A program made the translations under genes and the position numbers. A DNA stretch of 64,000 nt from Bacteroidota bacterium (lineage in GTDB: Bacteria; Bacteroidota; Bacteroidia; Chitinophagales; Saprospiraceae), in the NCBI GenBank assembly GCA_020160935.1, contig JAIUPL010000001.1:62001-126000 (forward strand). Direction: 5' to 3'. The notes under the pieces were generated by a model. It saw only the letters and a list, made by a program, of their open reading frames with translations. It had not been told where the DNA came from and did no database searches. This document shows, one piece after another, positions 16,122 to 24,409 of this stretch (the stretch's first letter is position 1; the number at the start of each line of letters is the position of its first letter).

Positions 16122-19100
16122 TTAAAATTTGGCAATTTTCACTGTTTTCACTTCTCCATTTCCAATTTGTATACGAACCATGTAAATGCCGGAGGGCAAA
16201 TCTGTCATCGGAACCTCTTCCTGCAGGATAGCGCCTTTCGGAATGGTAAGTGCATGTACCAGATCGCCCTGGGTAGTAGTAATGGTCACTACCACGTCGG
16301 CGTCGTATTCCATGGCATTTTTAATGGTCATTTTATCCGTTACAGGATTCGGGTACACCGACACGGCTGTTGCTTCAGAAAGATCGAGTTTTACTTCCAC
16401 GCTTTCCGAGAACGCATTTACGCCGTTTGCATTGGAGCGTTTGATGCGGTAGTAACTGGTACCTGCCAGCGGAGTCTGGTCGACAGCAGTATATACATTT
16501 TCGCTTGTGGTGTTGTGCAGGCCCATTACCGTGGTTACAACATCCCAGGTAATGCGATTGGCCGAACGTTGAACGGAGTAGATATAGGCATCTCCTTCTG
16601 CATTGGTTGTCCAGTCAACCTGTACCGTGTGGTTAGGTTGTACAAGGGCCTGCAGGTGATTGGTAAAATCGGGACAGTTGTTGCCGCCTGCCGGATTTAC
16701 AGTAATCACGATGATATTCGATTCCAGGTAGTTGTTGCAACCGGCACGGCGCGCGCAGCGCATGAAACGGGACGTTTCGAACAGCGGACCAGGCTGGTAA
16801 CTCGGGCCATTGGCGCCCGGGATAGGCTGCCATGCCGGCAGGCCGTTCACCAGTACCAACTGCAGCCACTGGAATTCCAGCGCGCCACTGCCACCCGTAG
16901 GAGCATTTACCTCCGTAATGGCAGCAGGTACTTGTCCTTCACAGATGATCTGTTCGCAACAGATAAAGCCCGGGTAGGTCACGTTGGCACATGGTATGTG
17001 GATGCCCGCGTCGAAGCAGAAATTGTCAGGTTGGCCGGCAATGATTGTAAATGACGAGGTTTTGCCATTCGAGCCTGCATCGCTGTCGTTGCAATCGGTG
17101 GATGCGTCTTTAGGTGAGAACACATATCCACTTGGGATACCGCTGAACATGATGACATATGTGCCTGGTGTAACACAGGTAAATTGATACAGACCACTGC
17201 TATTGGTCGTCGTCGTAGCCACGATCACGTCGTCGGAAGTGCCAAAAAGGTTGTCCGTACCTGCTTTGATCAGCATAACGGTCACGCCAGATACGCCTAA
17301 ACCGAGTTCATTGGTGTTCTGGAAACCGTCCTGATTGTTGTCATACCAAACAAAATCGCCGATGGTAATACCATTAGCCGTTGTGCCAATGGTAACGCTG
17401 GCAGTAGCCGTACAGCCTGCAGCATCTGTTACCGTAACCGTGTGGGTGCCTGCGGTCAGGTTGGAAGCGACGGCGGTATTTTCGTTGTTGTCCCAGTGGT
17501 AGGAGTATGGTCCTGTACCAGCAGAGGCACTTGCTGTTGCACTACCCGGCTGATCGCAACGGGCATTGGAAGAGGCCACGATGACTACGTTTGGCGGGAT
17601 GGAAGCCGCAACGCTCACCTGGCCGGTTGATGTGCAACCGGCTGCATCCGTTACTGTTACCGTGTAAGTACCTGCATTCAGGTTGCTCACATTTTGTGTA
17701 TTGGCGCCGGTGCTCCAGTGGAAAGAATAAGGCGCTGTGCCGCCAGTGGCGCCTGCCGTAGCAGAACCGCCTCCAGAGATACAGTTGGCTGGAGAACCAG
17801 GAGAAACGAGCACCGTTGGAGCGCCCGGCTGGGTAATAGTTACCATTGCGCTGGCCGAACAGCCTGCTGCATCGGTAGCAGTTACATGGTGTACGCCTAC
17901 GCTCAGGTTGGTTGCAGTTGCAGTATTCTGGCCATTATCCCAGAGGAAAACATAACTGCCAGCGCCGCCAGAAGCGGTTGCGGTAGCGCTGCCGCCCGTC
18001 ACACAGGTAGCGTTGCTGTTGACAACAGCCGTTACTGTCGGGCCTTGCGTTTGGCCGATAATAACGATGGCTGTAGCGACACAACCTGCAGCGTCCGTTA
18101 CCGTTACGCTGTGCGGGCCAGCGCCGAGGTTGGTAGCCGTCTGAGTAGTCTGGTTGTTATCCCATTTATATGTGTAAGGAGGTGTACCGCCTGTGGCCGT
18201 AGCCGTGGCGCTGCCGCCCGTCAGGCAGGTAGCATTGGTAACTACCTGAGCCGTAACGGAAAGGGTAGATGCCGTTGGAATGTTCACCGTGCCCACACCT
18301 GTGCAACCGGTGGTAATATCGGTTACCGTAACGTTGTGGTTACCGGCTGTGAGGTTGGTAGCCATAGCCGTGTTCTGGCCATTGTCCCAACTGAATGCAT
18401 AGTTGCCCGAGCCGCCGCTGGCCGAAGCCGTTGCTTTGCCGCCAACCGTACATCCTGCATTGGCATTTACAGTGGTATTGACTGTCAGGGTAGTATTGGT
18501 ACCACCGATGGTTACAGAAAACTGTTTGGTACAGCCATGCGCATCGGTAATGGTGCCCGTGTAGGTGCCAGGCAATGCCGTAATGGTGAAACTGGTAGAT
18601 CCGGTGCTCCAGACTACCGTATAAGGTGGCGTGCCACCACTGGGAATAACCGTAGCGCTTCCAGGCAATCCGCATGCGGCATTTACCGTGGTGGAAGTGC
18701 AGCCCAGGGCGGTGGGTTGCGTAATCGTAATATTCGTGAAATTGGAACAGCCGTTAGCGTCGGTGACGGTGACGGAGTAGTTGCCGGGAGCAAGTCCTGT
18801 AACGGTAGAAGTGGTCGCGTTGTTGCTCCAGTGGTAAGTGTATGGAGGTGTGCCCGACATGCCCATGACGGAAGCCGTACCATTGTTGAGCCCGAAGCAG
18901 GTAACATTGGTACTGGTATCCATGATCCAGATACCCTCGTTCCAGAAATACACCGTTCCGCTGCCGGCAGTGGTGCATCCGTTGGCATCCGTAACCGTTA
19001 CGGTATAGGTGCCTTGAGCGAGGCCCGAAATCTGGGCGGTGGTGGCGCCGGTACTCCAGTGGTACGTGTAAGGCTGCGTGCCACCATAAGGTACGGCGGT

Positions 19101-19493
19101 CACCTTGCCATCAGGCACAATGCCACAAATCTGGCTTTCGCCGTACACCTGAACGCCCAGTTGAGGAGGCTGTGTAATCACAACCGTGCCAACGGCATAG
19201 CCCTGGTCAACGTCGGTAGCCGTCACGTAGTAGGTGCCGGCAGGCAGCCCTGTTACAGTGGCAGTGGTGGCGCCGGTGCTCCAGTGGTACGTGTAGGGAG
19301 ACCAGCCGCCGCCGCCGGTAGCCGTGGCAGTGCCGTTACTCAAACCATAACACGTAACATTGGTGCTGGTAACAGAAACTGTTACCTGCGCCAGGAGTGT
19401 GCTTGCGCTTAATAAACAAAAAGAAACCAGCAGTGCAGCCAGGCGCGGTAGACTGCCGATCCGGAATCCGGAAAGTGTAGAGTTCTGTCCCAT
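16122..19493 (-). CDS. Large cell-surface protein with nine SprB repeats, SdrD-like B domain and T9SS sorting domain
   Basis: A 1123-residue exported protein. A signal peptide (LAALLVSFCLLSASTLLAQ) is followed by nine repeats of about 70 residues with the SprB pattern: TNVTC near the start, GGxxPYTYHWSTGATT, then AGTYTVTVTDANGC. They occupy about residues 36-690. A SdrD-like B domain follows (GDFVWYDNNQDGFQNTNELG), then a Cys-rich region (CCEQIICEG), an Ig-like stretch, a fibronectin-like module and a C-terminal type A sorting domain (SVYPNPVTDKMTIKN to VKTVKIAKF). SprB itself is the large gliding adhesin of Flavobacterium; this shorter relative may be an adhesin but that is inference. The repeats vary enough that recombination has not homogenised them. 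Confidence 0.92.
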   Translation of the reverse strand: MGQNSTLSGFRIGSLPRLAALLVSFCLLSASTLLAQVTVSVTSTNVTCYGLSNGTATATGGGGWSPYTYHWSTGATTATVTGLPAGTYYVTATDVDQGYAVGTVVITQPPQLGVQVYGESQICGIVPDGKVTAVPYGGTQPYTYHWSTGATTAQISGLAQGTYTVTVTDANGCTTAGSGTVYFWNEGIWIMDTSTNVTCFGLNNGTASVMGMSGTPPYTYHWSNNATTSTVTGLAPGNYSVTVTDANGCSNFTNITITQPTALGCTSTTVNAACGLPGSATVIPSGGTPPYTVVWSTGSTSFTITALPGTYTGTITDAHGCTKQFSVTIGGTNTTLTVNTTVNANAGCTVGGKATASASGGSGNYAFSWDNGQNTAMATNLTAGNHNVTVTDITTGCTGVGTVNIPTASTLSVTAQVVTNATCLTGGSATATATGGTPPYTYKWDNNQTTQTATNLGAGPHSVTVTDAAGCVATAIVIIGQTQGPTVTAVVNSNATCVTGGSATATASGGAGSYVFLWDNGQNTATATNLSVGVHHVTATDAAGCSASAMVTITQPGAPTVLVSPGSPANCISGGGSATAGATGGTAPYSFHWSTGANTQNVSNLNAGTYTVTVTDAAGCTSTGQVSVAASIPPNVVIVASSNARCDQPGSATASASAGTGPYSYHWDNNENTAVASNLTAGTHTVTVTDAAGCTATASVTIGTTANGITIGDFVWYDNNQDGFQNTNELGLGVSGVTVMLIKAGTDNLFGTSDDVIVATTTTNSSGLYQFTCVTPGTYVIMFSGIPSGYVFSPKDASTDCNDSDAGSNGKTSSFTIIAGQPDNFCFDAGIHIPCANVTYPGFICCEQIICEGQVPAAITEVNAPTGGSGALEFQWLQLVLVNGLPAWQPIPGANGPSYQPGPLFETSRFMRCARRAGCNNYLESNIIVITVNPAGGNNCPDFTNHLQALVQPNHTVQVDWTTNAEGDAYIYSVQRSANRITWDVVTTVMGLHNTTSENVYTAVDQTPLAGTSYYRIKRSNANGVNAFSESVEVKLDLSEATAVSVYPNPVTDKMTIKNAMEYDADVVVTITTTQGDLVHALTIPKGAILQEEVPMTDLPSGIYMVRIQIGNGEVKTVKIAKF

Positions 19494-19652
19494 GGGAAGG
19501 ATTTTTAATTAAAGTAAATAGCGGTAAAGTGGTTAATAGCCAGATTAAAGCACAAGAAAGACGCTGTTACCTGCAAAAGGTAACCGTCGATGCCGGGTGT
19601 GTAAGTGAGGAGTAAAAGAGAAAAAATGGCGAGAATGCTGACTTATGCGTGA

Positions 19653-19660
19653 CAAAAATA
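19653..19660 (-). promoter_or_regulatory. Promoter -7 box (TATTTTTG), candidate for the SprB-repeat gene
   Basis: Minus-strand TATTTTTG matches TAnnTTTG. It is 160 bp upstream of the start codon, which would imply a long leader; no closer box was seen. Confidence 0.4.
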
Positions 19661-19730
19661 GGCATTCTTCCTTGATACGCAGGGGCTAAGTTGTTAATTT
19701 TTGCAATTATATAACGCTCTGTCGGCTAAA

Positions 19731-20438
19731 TTACCCTTTTGGTGGTACCTGATGTGACGCGGGATTTCGCTTTGCCGACAAACGAATGGAGAGCATGATA
19801 TTATCTTCAATCAATTTGTCTTTGAGGGTACCCAACAAACCCGAACGGAAATTGATACCCCATTTCGTGCGGTTAATGGAAAAAACGGGCGAAAGCGCAG
19901 TGAGATCATTGCCCTCTATTTTCAATTGCACGGGTACATTCACCCCGTGTGTTTTTTGTTTTATGGTCAGATCCCCTACAATAATCTCGTTAAAATGATC
20001 CATATCGCTGGGTAGCGCCTCATTGAATACAAAGGTGGCTTCGGGGAATTTGTTGACTTCGAAAAAATCGACGTCTTTCAGGTGCGATTCCAGGTCGCGT
20101 TTTTCGCCGCCGTCTTTTATACTCGTTACCGTCAAAGTATTCATATTCACCTGAATACGACCGCTTTGCAATTTGCCATCCACTACTTTAAGGGCGCCCG
20201 ATTCAATGCTGAGGGTGCCTTCATGCGAATCGCCGTTCGCTTTTTTCCCCGACCAGTTTACTGTGCCGTTGGTTACGGTATAGGTAAAAGTACCTTTTTC
20301 CACCACATGCGTCGTACCGGAGGCGGTATCTTGCCGGGCAGTGTCTACTTCTGCACCCTGCAAGGCGGTTGGGGCGTTTTTACAGGACAAAAAGAGGCTG
20401 AAAACGAGGATTAAAGCAATATAAGAAAGACGCAGCAT
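19731..20438 (-). CDS. YceI-family lipoprotein
   Basis: A 235-residue protein with a lipoprotein signal (MLRLSYIALILVFSLFLSCK) and a YceI lipocalin-like domain over about residues 50-225: GTVNWSGKKANGDSHEGTL, the SGRIQVNMNTLTV strand, ESHLKDVDFFEVNKFPEATF and the GDLTIKQKTHGVNVPVQL strand are family hallmarks. YceI proteins bind isoprenoid or other hydrophobic molecules in the periplasm. It is a single gene, with a promoter box at 20482-20489, divergent from the next lipoprotein. Confidence 0.9.
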   Translation of the reverse strand: MLRLSYIALILVFSLFLSCKNAPTALQGAEVDTARQDTASGTTHVVEKGTFTYTVTNGTVNWSGKKANGDSHEGTLSIESGALKVVDGKLQSGRIQVNMNTLTVTSIKDGGEKRDLESHLKDVDFFEVNKFPEATFVFNEALPSDMDHFNEIIVGDLTIKQKTHGVNVPVQLKIEGNDLTALSPVFSINRTKWGINFRSGLLGTLKDKLIEDNIMLSIRLSAKRNPASHQVPPKG

Positions 20439-20481
20439 GTGGGTTTGTTTGAACGTTTGAACCGGCTATTGCAAGAGCCTG

Positions 20482-20489
20482 CAAAAATA
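20482..20489 (-). promoter_or_regulatory. Promoter -7 box (TATTTTTG) of the YceI gene
   Basis: Minus-strand TATTTTTG matches TAnnTTTG, 44 bp upstream of the YceI start. Confidence 0.55.
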
Positions 20490-20599
20490 AGGTAATGCGA
20501 TTACTTATGAGAAAAATGGCAAATTTTCCTGTAATAAGTTGTTTGCATGGCAGCATTTGCAGGTTCTGTTCGTTAGATGAAAGGTTAGTTTTTTGCCAC

Positions 20600-21394
20600 A
20601 TGATCCGTATTTATCACTGGAGCCTTTTGTTGCTGGGCATTTTGCCTTTCTTGCCGTCTTGTCAGACCGCCAAAGACGAGGACGTTGTGATTGTCACAAC
20701 CGCCCCGGAGTTTCAGGTCGACCTCTTCGAACAACGAGACGCGGTGGATGGCCACCCGGAGTTCGGGTTGTGGATACAAAGCCTGGAGAAATATCCCTGC
20801 AATAATTATGTGATCGAGTATTCCGTGCAAATGACGGACGGGAAAATCGAGGTTCACCTCAACGATGTCACATCGCCCGACACGTGTCACGGCAGTGTAG
20901 CGTCGGCACGCGCATTTATCCCCATCGGCAATCTTTCGCCCGGAACCTATTCATTCGCACTGGCGCTGGGCAACGCTATCAACAATGAAGGTACGCTGTC
21001 TGTATTCGAAGATCGATATGAGATGTCGCTCCCGTCTCCACAAGGAATTGATTTCCAAAATCTGGTGGTCAGAAAAATGAAACCCGGACTGCTATGGGGG
21101 CATATCGCCACGCCCGATGCGGCCACCTCGGGCCGTGCCATCGATTTTCTGAATGAATTAAAATCCATTACTTCGGAGCCTGCGCTGGCGCCGGGTTACT
21201 ACAGTTACTTCACTGTAAGCGGAACCGGCCTCATCGTGCCGCATACGGCATCTGCTCCCGGAGGCCCTACACAGTTTTTTCTTCGGAAACTGGAAGGTGC
21301 GCCCGCCCCGCTGCAAAACCTTCTGCTGCAATACCGCAACGCGCAGCAAAATGCCCTGCAAATCACCTGCCTCAGTACATTTGGCGCCTTCTGA
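20600..21394 (+). CDS. Hypothetical lipoprotein
   Basis: A 264-residue protein with a clear lipoprotein signal peptide (MIRIYHWSLLLLGILPFLPS followed by the lipobox Cys, SCQTAKDED). The mature part is rich in beta-type segments (YVIEYSVQMTDGKIEVHL; LSPGTYSFALALGNAINNEG), suggesting a small beta-sandwich. I recognise no family. The start at 20600 is set by the signal peptide. It precedes tsaB by 54 bp but tsaB has its own -7 box. Confidence 0.75.
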   Translation: MIRIYHWSLLLLGILPFLPSCQTAKDEDVVIVTTAPEFQVDLFEQRDAVDGHPEFGLWIQSLEKYPCNNYVIEYSVQMTDGKIEVHLNDVTSPDTCHGSVASARAFIPIGNLSPGTYSFALALGNAINNEGTLSVFEDRYEMSLPSPQGIDFQNLVVRKMKPGLLWGHIATPDAATSGRAIDFLNELKSITSEPALAPGYYSYFTVSGTGLIVPHTASAPGGPTQFFLRKLEGAPAPLQNLLLQYRNAQQNALQITCLSTFGAF

Positions 21395-21422
21395 TTCTCC
21401 CGTGTAAATACGCAAGGCTCCC

Positions 21423-21430
21423 TATCTTTG
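21423..21430 (+). promoter_or_regulatory. Promoter -7 box (TATCTTTG) of tsaB
   Basis: TATCTTTG matches TAnnTTTG, 18 bp before the tsaB start codon, giving a short leader. Confidence 0.6.
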
Positions 21431-21448
21431 CGCCTCTTTACCGGAAGC

Positions 21449-22183
21449 ATGATGACCAAAATACTACTCATAGATACTGCCACCGAAGTATGTTCTGCCG
21501 CAATCGCCGTCAATGGTGAAGTGAAAGCGCTGGTGGAAGCGCCGGATTCGCTCCAACACGCCGCCCTGCTCACCTCGCAGGTGGAAGCGTGTGTGCGAAC
21601 TTCGGGCATTTCCCTCGCCGACCTCGACGCCGTAGCCGTGAGCCGCGGCCCCGGTTCCTACACCTCGCTTCGGGTAGGCGTTTCTGTAGCCAAAGGCATT
21701 TGTTATGCCTTGAACAAGCCGCTTGTCGCCGTAGACACCCTGCAAGCCCTCGCGCTGGCAAGCCAAACCGCAGTATCCGTTCCGGGCGATGCGCCGGTTT
21801 ATTATGTACCCATGCTGGATGCCCGCCGGCAGGAGGTGTGGACATGCCTGTATGATGCCGACATGAATCCGCTGCATGTGCCGCAACCGCTCATTTTGGA
21901 AAACAATTCGTTTATTGAATATCTTTCCGCCTTGTTGGAGCAACCGGAGAAAGCGGTGTTTGTTGTGTCAGGGAACGGCGCCAAAAAGTTGGATAACGTG
22001 ACAATTTTTGAGAATACGGTTATAAGTGAAATAAAAAAATGTTCGGCTGCACATATTTCCACGTCCGCTTTTTTTTCTTTTCAATCCCTTGATTTTCAAG
22101 ATGTTGCCTATTTTGAGCCTATGTACATGAAACCGCCGAACATCACGGTTTCGAACAAAAATTTGTGGCATGAAAAACAATAA
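21449..22183 (+). CDS. tsaB: tRNA threonylcarbamoyladenosine biosynthesis protein TsaB
   Basis: A 244-residue ASKHA-fold protein, partner of TsaD in making the t6A37 modification of ANN-decoding tRNAs. The N-terminus KILLIDTATEVCSAAIAVNG, the QHAALLTSQVE segment, and VSRGPGSYTSLRVGVSVAKG (about residues 68-87) are typical. The start is ATG at 21449, with a second ATG at 21452 equally possible. The C-terminal third is AT-richer, as is usual for this gene. tsaD and tsaE are not in the window. Confidence 0.92.
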   Translation: MMTKILLIDTATEVCSAAIAVNGEVKALVEAPDSLQHAALLTSQVEACVRTSGISLADLDAVAVSRGPGSYTSLRVGVSVAKGICYALNKPLVAVDTLQALALASQTAVSVPGDAPVYYVPMLDARRQEVWTCLYDADMNPLHVPQPLILENNSFIEYLSALLEQPEKAVFVVSGNGAKKLDNVTIFENTVISEIKKCSAAHISTSAFFSFQSLDFQDVAYFEPMYMKPPNITVSNKNLWHEKQ

Positions 22184-22348
22184 AAACTACTCATTTGTTA
22201 ATTTAATGCATTATTGATGCCTGTAAATCACTTTTTTTTACATTGCATTTTTATTTCATTTTAATCGGGCTGTTTCAAGAAATGGCACAGTTTTGGAATA
22301 TGTAAAAGCACGTTAGGATGAGTTAATTCATTTTTCAAAACAAATCGT

Positions 22349-22690
22349 ATGAGAAAAGCAAAAGGGGAAGCAGCGGCTGTCTTAAAGAAGGGACAACAAG
22401 ACATCCTGCTGGACTACAATGAACTGCGTAAGGCCGTACTTGTATTGCGCGCCGTAAACCACAAACTTCGCCAGCGCATGATCGATCTGCTGGAGGAAAA
22501 TCAGCGCATGACGGTTACTGACCTGTATGTAAAACTACGCCTGGAGCAAAGCGTTGCCAGCCAACACCTTGCGATCCTGCGCAAGGCAGGCGTTGTGATC
22601 ACCGAACGCGATGGCAAGTTTATTTACTACTCGCTCAACAAAAATCGGATTGGTCAGATTTCACACATGGTGGAGGAGTTGGTAGCCTGA
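22349..22690 (+). CDS. ArsR-type winged-helix regulator (no cysteines)
   Basis: A 113-residue winged helix-turn-helix protein. The recognition helix lies in LEQSVASQHLAILRKAG (about residues 70-86) and the wing in VVITERDGKFIYYSLN. Family members often sense metals, but this protein has no cysteine, so a thiolate metal site is excluded. An N-terminal basic stretch (MRKAKGEAAAVLKKG) precedes the domain. It is a tandem paralogue of the next gene; a strong terminator separates the two, so they are transcribed apart. Confidence 0.85.
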   Translation: MRKAKGEAAAVLKKGQQDILLDYNELRKAVLVLRAVNHKLRQRMIDLLEENQRMTVTDLYVKLRLEQSVASQHLAILRKAGVVITERDGKFIYYSLNKNRIGQISHMVEELVA

Positions 22691-22715
22691 ACATTTATAC
22701 CACGTCGGCCTCCAG

Positions 22716-22766
22716 AAAAGAGCCATGATTGTTTTGCCGTTGCAAAACAGGATGGCTCTTTTTTTT
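22716..22766 (+). terminator. Terminator of the first ArsR gene
   Basis: Outer stem AAAAGAGCCA / TGGCTCTTTT with an inner TGTTTTG / CAAAACA stem, followed by a run of T. A textbook intrinsic terminator 26 bp after the stop. Confidence 0.85.
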
Positions 22767-22849
22767 GCTAAAAAATGACAGTAAAAGATAAAATGTGCAT
22801 ATTTGCCGTTCCGGTAACAATACTTTAACCGGGTAACAAAACGAAAAAC

Positions 22850-23152
22850 ATGAGCACATCACCCCTTCTTTCTACCGCCAACAGGCAGCGGTTGAAGGCC
22901 TCCACGTCTATCATGCGTGCGTTGGCCCATCCGTTGCGAATTCAAATGCTTCTCTACATCGACGGATGCGAATCTGCATGTGTGAATGACATTTTTCAGG
23001 CCCTTAAAATCAAACAGGCAGTGGCCTCCCAGCATTTACGCGTTTTGCGCCAGGCCGATCTGGTGTATACGCAACGCCAGGGAAAATTCATCTTTTATGC
23101 GCTTCAATACGATAAAATCGGCCGGGCGTCTCTGATTGCCCGCGAGATTTAA
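22850..23152 (+). CDS. ArsR-type winged-helix regulator (CxxxC)
   Basis: A 100-residue protein with the ArsR fold: ALAHPLRIQMLLYIDG, the recognition helix IKQAVASQHLRVLRQAD (about residues 65-81) and the wing YTQRQGKFIFYALQ. It shares the VASQHL core and GKFI(F/Y)Y wing with the gene upstream. Two cysteines (GCESACVN, about residues 44 and 48) sit near the place of the ELCVCD site of ArsR/SmtB, but the spacing is CxxxC instead of CxC, so metal or redox sensing is possible but unproven. It ends in a strong terminator. Confidence 0.85.
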   Translation: MSTSPLLSTANRQRLKASTSIMRALAHPLRIQMLLYIDGCESACVNDIFQALKIKQAVASQHLRVLRQADLVYTQRQGKFIFYALQYDKIGRASLIAREI

Positions 23153-23252
23153 GGCGTTTCTCTCCAACTTGCATGTGCTCCAATCCTGATTTCTCCGGTA
23201 CCACCGGAAATCTCCCAAACTGAAGATTTTTAATACGACAAAAAATAAAAAA

Positions 23253-23286
23253 CCCGGATGTATGCACGTTGCTGCATATATCCGGG
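23253..23286 (+). terminator. Terminator of the second ArsR gene
   Basis: Stem CCCGGATGTATGCA / TGCATATATCCGGG (14 bp, one mismatch) with a short loop, followed by cctttg, 100 bp after the stop. Confidence 0.7.
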
Positions 23287-23350
23287 CCTTTGTATTGGTG
23301 AAATGAACTTTTAAGCCATCGGCTTCTTTCTTCGTATCAAGAACGGGCCA

Positions 23351-23463
23351 TTGTACACTCTACGCTTTGTGCCCTTTGTGAAACCTTGGTGGCCTTTGTG
23401 GTAAGATTTTTTAACCACAAAGGGCACCAAGGTTTCACAAAGGGCACAAAGCGTAGAGTACAC
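23351..23463. repeat. Long inverted repeat element 2 (everted, CTTTGTG words)
   Basis: Arms of about 50 bp, 23353-23402 and 23413-23463, built of the words CTTTGTG and CCTTGGTG. The GTAGAGTACACC core is present but at the outside ends (GTACACTCTAC on the left, GTAGAGTACACC on the right), with the word tracts inside, the reverse of the order in the other elements. It lies between an ArsR gene and a convergent porin gene. The remaining bases 23464-23564 show nothing recognisable. Confidence 0.85.
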
Positions 23464-23564
23464 CGGCGGATGTTTGCATTTCAGCAGCCGACAGGCTGAA
23501 AATCCGTTGTAATCTGCCTACATCCGTTTTCCCATCTCGTCAAAGCGAGGGGAAAGCCGTTACT

Positions 23565-24302
23565 TTAGAAAAAGACACCCACCCGCACAGAAAACATGCC
23601 GAGCGTGCCCTTGGAATCCTCTTTCACATAAGCGCCGTCCTTCAGCACTGTACCGCTATCAGAAGTGATGTCAGTGAACAGTTTCTGGTAGGCAACGCCC
23701 GCCACCAGTGTAGCGCTGGTAGCAATTTCGTATTCGATGCCGCCGCCAAGTCCCCAGGAGAGAGAAAGTCCGTTTACATCCGAACGAATGTCTTCATCTT
23801 CGGTATTCTGGTTGTTGGTAGCGCGAATATCGCCCAGGCTTTTGGTCACAAAACCAATGGTAAATACCGGCAACTCGGCGTAAAACTTGAGCGGAGAATC
23901 CTCGTTGGAGCCGCCACGCATGCGCAGGCCGATCGGAATTTCCACGTAATTGATGCGGTAATGTAGTTTTGCATTCTGAGGCAAGGTGTCGAATTTCGGG
24001 GCACTCAGGTCAGATTTTGGCCAGAAAACGCCTTTTTGAAACCCGTTCTGGATCGTTCCGCCCTGGTTGAGTCCGAAACCCAGGCCTGTGGTGATGGCGT
24101 AGTTCGGTGCAAAGTAGTATTCGCCCAGCATGCCGAACTTTAATCCCCAGTTGGAGCCGACGCCTTCAATGAGTTTGTCGTTGGTGCGCATCCACGACCA
24201 GGTAGGTGATGCCTGGAAGCCGAAACGCAGGCTTTGGGCTTCCTGCGCGAACAGTTGCAGCGTCAGCAGATAAAAGACAGAAATTGCAGCAATTTTTTTC
24301 AT
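23565..24302 (-). CDS. Outer-membrane beta-barrel protein (porin family)
   Basis: A 245-residue exported protein: signal peptide MKKIAAISVFYLLTLQLFAQ, then alternating strands typical of small Bacteroidota barrels (SLRFGFQASPTWSWMRTND; YYFAPNYAITTGLGFGLNQGG; RINYVEIPIGLRMRG; LSWGLGGGIEYEIATSATLV) and a C-terminal aromatic ending (FSVRVGVFF), the usual signal for outer-membrane insertion. The function is unknown. The start at 24302 is set by the signal peptide. Confidence 0.87.
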   Translation of the reverse strand: MKKIAAISVFYLLTLQLFAQEAQSLRFGFQASPTWSWMRTNDKLIEGVGSNWGLKFGMLGEYYFAPNYAITTGLGFGLNQGGTIQNGFQKGVFWPKSDLSAPKFDTLPQNAKLHYRINYVEIPIGLRMRGGSNEDSPLKFYAELPVFTIGFVTKSLGDIRATNNQNTEDEDIRSDVNGLSLSWGLGGGIEYEIATSATLVAGVAYQKLFTDITSDSGTVLKDGAYVKEDSKGTLGMFSVRVGVFF

Positions 24303-24409
24303 AATCAGCAGTTTTTTTGCAGTTTTAAATACGTGCACTTCAATAGACTCTTGGATGCATGCAGCGTCACTCAGACGGCTGGATGCCGGAGCAAAAATCG
24401 CAGTTTTTT

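Noticed and set aside
17694-19412. A 572-codon open frame on the plus strand opposite the SprB-repeat gene
   Set aside because: It is antisense to nine repeats of low-complexity Thr/Gly/Ala codons, which keeps the opposite strand free of stops. The translation is a repetitive Arg/Cys/Gly-rich sequence without domain or signal peptide.
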